In this document: piece by piece, positions 55,373 to 64,000 of the stretch | Layout: each line of letters opens with the position of its first letter | Position numbering within the stretch: position 1 is the stretch's first letter | NCBI RefSeq assembly: GCF_963675165.1 | Contig: NC_087391.1 | Span: 4,824,646-4,888,645 of the forward strand | From: Halichondria panicea | Lineage: Eukaryota; Porifera; Demospongiae; Suberitida; Halichondriidae | Direction of reading: 5' to 3' | DNA: 64,000 bases | The notes under the pieces: generated by a model | What the model saw: only the letters and a program-made list of their open reading frames with translations | The model's database searches: none | Told to the model about the DNA's origin: nothing | Program-made: the position numbers and the translations under genes

Positions 55373-56596
55373 ATGTCTGGTCTGAAGTTGTTCTTTGATA
55401 CATTTTCTCAGCCCTCCAGGGCTGTCCTCATCCTTTGCCATGTCAACAGAATCCCATTTGAGCCCAAGCTCATCAAGATTTCAGAGAGTAAGTTGATCTA
55501 GCAGGTCATTTTAAGATGGATGCCATGGCCACCTCCTTTTCTTTTTCTAGTGGAGAATCGAACTGATGAAGAATTCACAAGAGTCTGTGCAACTCGGACA
55601 GTGCCTGCAATGGATGATAATGGATTTAAGCTTTTTGAGAGGTAAACATTAGTTTGAACGACTGCCCATTTGTAGCTTTATTTCAAATTCCTACCAGTAC
55701 CTTTTATTTAGTGAGAGGTGATGATGATCTGTTAATATTTACCTGTAGTGCTGCAATAATGAAGTACCTGGTGTGCAAGCACAAGTTGCCCGACCACTGG
55801 TACCCAGCTGACCTCCAGCAACAAGCCAAGATTGACGAGTACCTTCACTGGCACCACGCCAATTTGAGAGTGGGAGCCGCCCACACAATCTTCAACAAGG
55901 TGACTGGCTAATGACTGATATTACATTTTACGTAGTATGTATTATTTTATTTTGGCGAAGCCCCGAGGGAGAATAATTGCCTGTATTATTACGAAGAGAT
56001 TCTAATTATGTGTTTTATACCATGACGACCCCTTACCAAATTATGCCTCGAGGCTACGCGGCCGTGTAATAAAAACAATATAACACGGAAGGGACTGTAT
56101 GACTTTTATTACACCTTTGTTATACCTTGATACAATAAACTCTGTAGAACAACCGACCCTCCAAGCTAGTGTATTAACTCTACAAAGGGTGGAACGTTTA
56201 ATTAGAAGTTTCTCACTATAATTAATTATACTTGTGTAATCTCAACTGTGTTAATTCTCCCTACAGATGTTTCTGCCACTCATGACTGGTAAACCCCCAA
56301 ACGAAGAAATGGTAAAGAACAACGAGAGAACTCTGAAAAAGAGCCTAAAGTTACTAGACGGCCACTTCCTCAAAGATACGAAGTTCATCAACAGTGAGAG
56401 CATCTCCATCGCTGACCTGCAGGCAGTTTGTGAGCTGACTCAGTTTTGGGTGGCAGGAGTGGACCCAGTAGCAGACAAGCCACGACTGTCCCAATGGCTG
56501 ACCGACTGTCAGAAGGAGCTTGCCCCACACTTTGATCAAGTCCACAAGGCCATCTATACAGCTAGAGACAGAGGAACATTTAAAGGAAAACTCTAG
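55373..56596 (+). CDS. GSTT1: Theta-class glutathione S-transferase
   Basis: Conjugates glutathione to electrophiles; cytosolic. Four exons (55373-55487, 55551-55641, 55749-55899, 56267-56596) join to 228 aa, the usual length of the theta class. The N-terminal thioredoxin-like domain begins KLFFDTFSQPSRAVLI, with the Ser of the SQPSRA segment as the expected catalytic residue of theta enzymes. TVPAMDDNGFKLFESAAIMKYL contains the glutathione-contacting VPA...ESAAI segment. The all-helical C-terminal domain includes DEYLHWHHANLR and the N-capping-type SISIADLQAVCEL. The exon phases are consistent and the gene is intact. It is divergent from the SDR gene and convergent with the CatSper-like gene. 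A polyadenylation signal (CAATAAATG) is near 56738. Confidence 0.9.
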
Positions 56597-56772
56597 TAAA
56601 AAGTATATAAATTTTTTATTTTATTGCAATTGGAATCTTGGAGCAATGTTAATAATTATGACTGTTTTGTGGTGGTGTTTGCGATAGTATATATAATACA
56701 GTAAATTACAATGTTGATGTGCATAAATGATACATACAATAAATGTTCATTACTAAAGAGTAAGCAATTCAA

Positions 56773-59700
56773 TTAGTCCTTCTTTTGCGATTTCCTGGGC
56801 CCATTCACTGACCCAGCCATGAGCACGTGCTTATAGCATGCGTAAGCCAATAGGAGGAGAGACAGTCCTAGAAGACAGGTCAGCGCCAGAAGGATGTAGC
56901 CAATGTACGCATAGCTCACTGCTCCAAACACCTCAACAGCAAAGTAGACCCTTAGATCACAATAACTAAAAAAGGGGAATAATATAAGTTTTGATTACAC
57001 TGTGACATCTTATCTGTTAACCCCCCCAGGAGATATTCTTATACAATACTAGCTAATAATAGCAACAAAATTGAATACACCATTTATCAGCAATATAATG
57101 GTATGTAAGTCTACGCATATATACCTGTATCCTGGAGCGACCACTTGAGCAACCAGTAGGTAGATACCATTGTAGTCATTCCACACGAGCGAGGACCCTC
57201 CAGTGCTGTTGAATATTTGGTAGGGAGTGCTCTCCACCACCAGCGCAGGGCCACCACTCTCAAAGCAGGAGCGATGGGTCTGGAAATAGTTGAATAGGCC
57301 ACTCAACATTGCGTTACTCATAATTGACAAACATACATAGATGCATGTGGTGTGGTGTGCACGTAAATACTGAGGGAATACACACTAAGCAAGGTGGATG
57401 GAGATAATTCGGAGACTCGGTAGAAATCACAGAGAAAAGTGACACTATACAGATTTACCTGAGGAGTCCAGGCCAGTGAGGGGTGGGTGCCATTCTCCAG
57501 CAAGTCTACCCAGTTCAAAGGAGCAGACAAACATCTTACCTGCAATCATAGGTGCCTGTGCAGTGTCTGCATGCATGTGCATGGTAGGGACTTACCCTAA
57601 CGGCAGTGGCATTGTAGCTAAAGTCAGTTCTCCCTTTCAGTTCCCACAATACAAAATCCCCTGTAACCTCCTCAATGAAGGTATCACCATCATACCTGTA
57701 GGCAGCACATAAAGCAATTAAGGAATTCAACTAAGACTGTCCATAATTAACATACAATTCCAGGACAGGTTTGAAGGTGCTGGAGAAAGGGAGATTTATT
57801 GGACAGCCAAACCTAACGACATCATAGTCCACTTTCTATACGTAGAATATAGTGACATAACAAATTAAGAGAACACAACAACTTTATTTACTTACCAAGT
57901 CGACACTTCCCTGAACATTTGTTCTGCCTTTCAGCTCAGGGTCATATCTGCCTCTGTAAAAGACATGTGATATGCGTATACGTATAAGGTATATATAGCT
58001 GCTCACTGTTCGATTGTATAGGAGAAGTTATTGTATGCTGGACAGTTGGTACTTTGAGTGGCTGGTCTGTACACAAGAGGCAATCATCGATATACACATT
58101 AGCATTGCATATATAAATTATTATGTTACATGTACGTACCTTCTCACTCGGATGTGTCTTCCAGGTGGGCACTGAACTGAAATCAGAGTGACCTGAAGGA
58201 GAGAGCCATTAGTTGTTTGTTTACGAAACACACTAGGGAATGCATGTACACAATAAGTACGTATATACATACATGCATGTATACAGTGATCTTCCATGAT
58301 ATGTATTTCCAATCGTCTATATATAACACTTACAGCTTCTGCTGAGTTGGAGCATGCCAGGTCCTGTGTGGCAGCAGACAGTTTGAGAGCTGTCCTGTAG
58401 ACAGTGGAGACACGTATAATCATATGATGTGCTATTAGTGCACTGGAATTTGTACAGTGTATAGCAAGTGCAATTATCTCGTATCACAGGATGTCATCTG
58501 GTCCAGTAATTGCAAGTCGTCAATGCTTGTTAACTCATGCTATTAATCCCATATTACACTCTTAACCATAATAATTATTATATAAGTAGTCTATATCGAA
58601 ATTGCATGTCAACTATACCTTGAGGTTAATTCATCCCTGGGATGACTCGGAACAATTCTCACCGTCTGTATAATAATACAATGGCATCAATGATGTACAT
58701 GCATACATTAGCATACCGTGTTCCTCTGTATGGATCCCTCTAAGGCGGTCTGTGTCAGTTGGCTGGTCATGCTTAGACCCACAGCAGCGGGGTTGGAAGC
58801 CAACACCTGCATGGAGGTAATATATTACACGTTCATATATAACGTCATCAGTACGTGGATTACCGATATCTGGTTGCTCTCCCACTGTCCTGGACTGAGA
58901 CTGGCCCACAACTGTTGTAGGATAGTAAACATTGAGAGTGAAAACACAATCATGGCTGCATGGCTTACTTCAATCTGTCCCCTAGTGTCCAAATAGTAAA
59001 CCGCTTGGTCCACACTGTGCTGCCACTGAACGTACTGGATGATTAATATGTACAGTCATGTTAGTTGCTCAAAATACAGAATAGCCAAGATAAAATAGTG
59101 CATTAGCACAGAACACACTTAAAAAAACACGCTATAATAACATGCACATGTGATAGGCTTCCCTGAGCTATGTACACCCTTCCTAATACATAAAGAAGTT
59201 AGCTAGCAGAAACGACCAGTTTTTGAAAAAAACACTACTTGGATGTAGAGGTAATGTAGTTTCACTCACAGGGCAAGCAGGAGGAGGGTAGAGAGAAGAG
59301 AGAAGGAGAGAGTAAGTCGGGACCTTGCGCACACTCAGATCACCACTGTATACATGCATGTATCAATAATTAATTGTCAATGAACATGCAATCACAGCGT
59401 GCATGCGTACCTTTTAATTGACACAATCCTCAGTTCACCATTACCATTAAACACCACAGCAGCACTTACATCATCAGAGCTCAAACCAGATTCAATCTAT
59501 GTATGCATGTACCGGTATATATAAAGCATATCTGAGCTGTTTGGAATGGGCATACCTCAACTCCATTGCCAACTGAGAAAACACCATAGAATAGTCTGTT
59601 TTTAAGGGTAAGAACAGCAAACTGCCCTCCGGCACCTTTACCAAGGAATCAAGAGCTATAGTTATCTATTGTAGACGGCCGGTAGATCTTACCGAGTGCC

Positions 59701-60682
59701 ACCTGCTTGATAGTGTCGTCTGATTCAAAGTGGTGTTCAGTGAGGGTCCCTTCACCAGCGTGGTCATCACCATGGTCATCTTCATCACCATGGTCATCTT
59801 CATCACCATGGTCATCTTCATCACCATGGTCATCCTCATCACCGTGGTCTTCATCTTCATCTTCATCATCGTGATCTTCTCCTTCCTCGTCGTGGTCTTC
59901 TTCCTCAGCGGTGTACACAGGCAGCTCACTTACTGTCAGACCTGGAGTAGCGGATGGGACGAAAACGAAACGAATTATTATTCAGAGACTAATTTCCAAC
60001 AGCGAGGCTACCTCCGTTTGGACTACGAGAGAGTGCAGTATCCTCCCAGACCAATAGCTCTCCAAACATATTCGGAAAGAACTGAGCAAATAGCTCTCCT
60101 CCTGCAATGAAGTATCCCTATGAACTACCATACCAAAAACGAACTCAGCACAGCACAGGACAAAAATTTATGTATAGTTAAACTACCTGCAGTGTCAAAG
60201 CTAGTCCATTCTGGATTCCACACTTCAGAGATGATGTTATATCTTTCAAAACGGGCCTGGGATTGTGTGAAGATTACGAGCAGCCCTATGCTAATAACAG
60301 ACTTACATCTGTTGAGTTTTCGGAGGACATAAGAACAGACACCTCAAAGAAGTATGGATGCACCAAGACTCTGTGAACACGATCCTGAGGAATGAGAGAT
60401 TTACAAGAGGGGAGTTTATAAAACGAACGGTTCTCTTACTGTTGCTGACTGTAGAAGGATTTCTCTAAAGATTATTCCACCATCGATAGATAAGAGAAAT
60501 CGTGAACCCTTCATCAATGGAGAACACTTTAATATGAGTGGCATCTTAGCTAACACAACTTACACCAGTACTCCAAGCCACTACAATCGCTCTCTGTAAT
60601 AGGGATCACCATTAGTAATAGTACACACCCACGCACACCCACACCCACACCCACCCACACACACACCCACACATACACACGC

Positions 60683-60737
<55 letters not shown>

Positions 60738-61751
60738 ATTATTGACCTCATTCTCCCCAGAATAATGCAATCCACCAGACACTACATAGTCCACATTAGT
60801 GTCTGCACAAATGAAAATCAAAAGAGGGATATTAATGTTGGTGATTCCTACCAGATAGTTGAAGTGACCCTTGCTTAGTGGGTAGGGTGTACAGGGAACC
60901 ATTGACCAATAAGAGCAAAGCACTGTCCGATACTGCCACCCCATCCAATGGGCCCGGGAGGCTAGGTATCTACGTACGTATTTGGGAAGAATTTACTATA
61001 AAAAAAATAGCTTTCGGTTTTAGTTACCTGGAATATCAGGATGTTCTGGAAGTCATCTTGTGTGATAAAGGTATTTCCACTGTACACATGTGCACTGTAG
61101 TGTGTGCAAACATTGGTTAATGAATATCATCATACCTATGCAGTAGTACAACCAGTCCAGATACTTGCGGGTCCTGTTTAGGGAATATTAGGCCATGCAT
61201 GGATATTTTTTTTTTCAAACCTGATATAATATGAGGTTTTCTTCTATAGATAACTCAACCTAGAGAATCAGTATATACGTAGTAACAATAGTAATAGCAG
61301 AGTATAATACAACGCCCACTCACACTGGTATTTGTACTTAGCACAATGGCACTATTCGAGAGCTTAACTCTTGATATCAGCACTTTGGTTGGTCTACGTA
61401 AGAAGCGATTTACAATTTAGATAATGCATGTAGACTTATACAAACCTTACTCCACAGTCAAAGATGATGACACCTCTCCCGGAGATTTCCAGGCCAAATT
61501 CGTAAGGCAAAACACTAGCCAGAATAGTGAATGTCCAACAGCTGAATAATTATGGAGATTTGGATATGTGAAGTCTTGCACCACGAATCACCTGCATGAA
61601 CTGCTGAAGCCTTGTGCCGAGAAAGTAACTAGGACACTAGGTGTGATGACAGTTAGTGATGGACTCCCACCCAAAGAGTTGAACTGAGCACTGAGGCCAG
61701 AATTCTGTGGATTAACAGTGAGTTAAAACATGTACTGTAAAGTGTTGTGTG

Positions 61752-61810
<59 letters not shown>

Positions 61811-61907
61811 CGTGTGCGTGTGTGCGTGTGCGTGTGCGTGTGCGTGTGCGTGTGCGTGTGTGTGTGCGTGTGCGTGTGCGTGTGTGTGCGTGTGTGTGTG
61901 TGTGTGT

Positions 61908-61940
<33 letters not shown>

Positions 61941-63253
61941 CGTGTGTGTGTGTGTGTGGTTTTACCTCATTAATATTCCCTATCCATACTTTGAGAATGA
62001 TCTGTTGTAAAATATAAAATTAGAGTACCTCAAAAATTAGACTAATCTCACCTGGCTAGAATAGCAGTGATGATGATGATTTCATGAATAAAGGTAAAGG
62101 CACAGGGATAGTCACTGTACAAATGGATAGTATATGCAGTATGTATACCTTGTGGAGTTGACTAGTGAATACTGAGAACTGACTGCCCAGGAGTGGCAGT
62201 AAGGAGTGTTGTCTAGTGGTATGTAAAACGTAGAGGTCTGCAGAATGGAAAGTTGATGCAATTACTGATAGCATAGTTAAACAATGACTGACTGACCACA
62301 ATTAACTCACCTCTACCTCAGATGCATTAGATGCATTACCAGATGCAATACTAGATGCATTACCAGATGCATTACCAGATGCATTACCATATGCATTGAG
62401 CACCATGCCCTGTAGAAACGCTTGGTGGAATCCTGGGCGCAGACACTGAACACTGTACTGTAGGCTAATGGAGAAACACACGCTTGATACCACACAAGTA
62501 CACACACGCAGACATAATAATTATAGGTACAGACAGTTAACACTATATCTCTCTGAGGCCTGACCTGCTGGATGAGTCTTCTGCACCGAAACTTCTACTG
62601 TTACAGACAGTTATCGTAAACGAGACATTCTCAGCTGTTTCCAACAGCACCTGTATATATATATATAGTCAGAGAGAGAACAGAATAGATAAAGGCATTT
62701 CAGACGAATTGATAGCCTCAGTAATTACCATGTTCTTGTATGACAGCAGCTCCTGACTATGGGCCTCATAACCAGAGTAGCTCCAGCTCAGAGTACCAGT
62801 GGCCAATGACTGGAGCAGAGAGAGTAGAATCAATAACAAAATCATCTCTCAGTCTGCTCACTGTACACTGTATGCATAACTATAATTATGTAGCTATGTG
62901 CAGCTGTGAATGTATATTTGTGCATGTAGCTAGATCTTATCATAAATCTAAAAAACATCATGTCTACATGACTTGTACATGTAGCCTTTTTTAACTAAAA
63001 ATTGTAAGGTGCAACGTAGTTGTGTAGACACATACCACACCTCAAAAACTTAATCTCATTCATAATCCCTATCTTTACCACAATGTTATTTGAATATCAT
63101 TGGGCACAACTTAACTACAGTGAGCTCCAGCAAGGATATGACAAATGGGTAATCACCTTCATCACCTTCAAAGAGTGGTAACAACCTTCTCATCAGTCTC
63201 GGGCCCTCAAATGAAGTGTATTCAAACTCACAGCCCTCGGACAGAGAACGCAT
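56773..63253 (-). CDS. CatSper auxiliary subunit, delta/epsilon-like
   Basis: CatSper delta and epsilon are single-pass subunits with large extracellular parts in the sperm flagellar calcium channel. The gene has many small exons on the - strand. The last (about 56960-56773) encodes SYCDLRVYFAVEVFGAV, a TM (YIGYILLALTCLLGLSLLLLA) and a short basic tail ending SQKKD. Before it come WNDYNGIYLLVAQVVAPGY, ENGTHPSLAWTPQ, DFVLWELKGRTDFSYNAT, FGCPINLPFSSTFKP and STNCPAYNNFSYTIEQ. This is the order of the conserved C-terminal ectodomain of CatSper delta/epsilon. Further 5' are less conserved exons, an Asp/Glu/His-rich repeat (59700-59920) and a GNAS repeat (62320-62400). The first visible exon would start at 63253 (MRSLSEGCEFEY) but lacks a signal peptide, so the true start is uncertain. 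Delta and epsilon cannot be separated here. Confidence 0.62.
59700..59920 (-). repeat. In-frame (GDEDDH)n acidic repeat in the CatSper-like gene
   Basis: Eighteen-base units (GGTGATGAAGATGACCAT and variants) repeat about five times and encode GDEDDH, inside a longer Asp/Glu/His-rich stretch (EEEDHDEEGEDHDDED). It is open in the expected coding frame of exons on either side. Confidence 0.75.
60620..60735. repeat. (CA)n/(CCCACA)n microsatellite
   Basis: CACCCACACC-type units grade into about 17 pure CA units. It lies within an intron of the CatSper-like gene. The VCVCV-type frames across it are artefacts. Confidence 0.9.
61747..61960. repeat. Compound (TG)n/(TGCG)n microsatellite
   Basis: About 210 bases of alternating TG with interspersed CG, the longest microsatellite in the window. 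The alternating purine-pyrimidine make-up could favour Z-DNA. It is intronic in the CatSper-like gene. Confidence 0.9.
62318..62400 (-). repeat. In-frame (GNAS)n repeat
   Basis: Twelve-base units (GGTAATGCATCT and variants) encode GNASGNASGNASSIASGNAS in the expected frame. Each NAS is a potential N-glycosylation sequon, fitting an extracellular segment. Confidence 0.65.
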
Positions 63254-63331
63254 TCCTGTTAGGGTAACAGGAAGGTAAGCCTGAGTACACGTTAATACTA
63301 ATTAATATACGCATACAGAGATATCAAGGAA

Positions 63332-64000
63332 ATGTACAATGATGGACAATATCGGTACCCAGAGGTTCGTTTCCCCGGTGAATTCAGACCCCAGGATCCG
63401 TGGCACAAGAAATGGGTGGACTTCCCAGATGACACTCTCCCAGCAACTATTCCCATTTATCGGTTGGTACACATCACCCACCCCACACAGGCACGACATA
63501 TAGAGCAGGTACCGAACCGTCGATACAAGTTTATTCCGAAAATGAAGTGCGGAAAGTCCTATAACGAAGAGAGAATTGGTGAAACATATGTACACATAGG
63601 TGGTGAAAAGTTTGAGGAAATCACGAGCAAAGACTCAGTGTTTCCAGGCTATCTCTCTTGGTGGGGGATCGATGTGCGAGGCTGGTATGAGGACGGTTGT
63701 CAGCTACTGCAGAGTATCTCAAGGGAGAGAATTAACGGTCGATATGTTCCCGGCTATCTTGCTGCTGAGCCAGAGTCCCCCTATGGCAGTGTAGCATTCA
63801 GTATTGAGCTACCGGACATACTGAGGGATTACAAGAAAGCAAGGAATATACAAGGAGCTAGAGTGTGCTTGAAAGTGGGTGGAACCCTACGATATCGAAA
63901 GGAAATTTGTTATGTGGTCATTGTCTGCTTAAAGGATGATAATGAACTCGGAGACATGCCAAGTATTGCAGGGCCTAAATTCCCTCAATTTGTGTCCAGT
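63332..64000 (+). CDS. Unknown protein, 5' part (runs off the window)
   Basis: An open frame of 223 codons without stop to the end of the window. The nearest upstream in-frame stop is TAA at 63299 and the first ATG is at 63332 (MYNDGQYRYPEVRFPGEF). The protein is rich in Trp, Pro, Tyr and charged residues and has no signal peptide or TM. Notable blocks are DPWHKKWVDFPDD, HPTQARHIEQVPNRRY, SWWGIDVRGWYEDG, GYLAAEPESPYGSVAFSI, LKVGGTLRYRKEICYVVIVC. The frame has normal codon use and no introns over 669 bases, unlike its neighbours, so it may be an intron-poor or recently acquired gene. I do not recognise the family with confidence. It is head to head with the CatSper-like gene. Confidence 0.6.
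   Translation, partial: MYNDGQYRYPEVRFPGEFRPQDPWHKKWVDFPDDTLPATIPIYRLVHITHPTQARHIEQVPNRRYKFIPKMKCGKSYNEERIGETYVHIGGEKFEEITSKDSVFPGYLSWWGIDVRGWYEDGCQLLQSISRERINGRYVPGYLAAEPESPYGSVAFSIELPDILRDYKKARNIQGARVCLKVGGTLRYRKEICYVVIVCLKDDNELGDMPSIAGPKFPQFVSS

Noticed and set aside
61730-62017. Three overlapping Cys/Val frames of 74-95 codons
   Set aside because: They are reading-frame artefacts of the (TG)n/(TGCG)n microsatellite.
1-64000. tRNA or rRNA genes
   Set aside because: I found no cloverleaf with an intact A/B box pair and no rRNA core motif. None can be supported by eye.

Overview
The window looks like genomic DNA of a sponge, probably a demosponge. The evidence is short GT-AG introns (about 50-500 bases), closely packed genes on alternating strands, many CA/TG microsatellites and small foldback elements, and a gene set that combines animal genes (WDR75, seipin, DHRS7, theta-class GST, TDRD9, a CatSper auxiliary subunit) with the gamete fusogen HAP2/GCS1, invertebrate AID/APOBEC-like deaminases and a secreted 'GPGW' family that I associate with sponges and cnidarians. 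The species is not determined.

Left part (1 to about 43.7 kb): a duplication-ridden accessory region. Its backbone is the + strand gene for the nucleolar WD-repeat protein WDR75, but its 3' exons occur in up to six copies, most of them frameshifted or truncated. Fragments of the last exon of the neighbouring seipin gene are scattered among them, so the ancestral WDR75/seipin tail-to-tail block seems to have been duplicated repeatedly. Five AID/APOBEC-like cytidine deaminase loci on the - strand are interspersed in this wreckage: two look intact (5902-6655 and 11845-12603) and three are broken (8313-9925, 14307-15526, 35917-37293). Two of the broken ones encode a second, degenerate deaminase-like domain.

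From about 26.5 to 43 kb there is a large direct segmental duplication (28.59-34.98 kb against 37.97-42.90 kb). Each copy carries a secreted GPGW-family gene, a Tudor-exon fragment of a broken TDRD9-like gene, and an astacin metalloprotease gene interrupted just after its zinc motif. One broken deaminase lies between the two copies.

Right part (43.7 to 64 kb): a compact single-copy region with strictly alternating strands. The order is seipin (-), HAP2 (+), DHRS7-like SDR (-), GST theta (+), a CatSper delta/epsilon-like subunit (-) and a partial unknown gene (+). Seipin, HAP2, DHRS7 and GST could be reconstructed exon by exon with consistent phase and no lesion. Head-to-head pairs share intergenic spaces under 310 bases and so probably bidirectional promoters. 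Three genes of the window (TDRD9-like, HAP2, CatSper subunit) are germline or gamete genes in other organisms.

Exon coordinates were derived by hand from GT-AG sites, reading phase and family similarity. No search or alignment program was run, and family names rest on recognised motifs.
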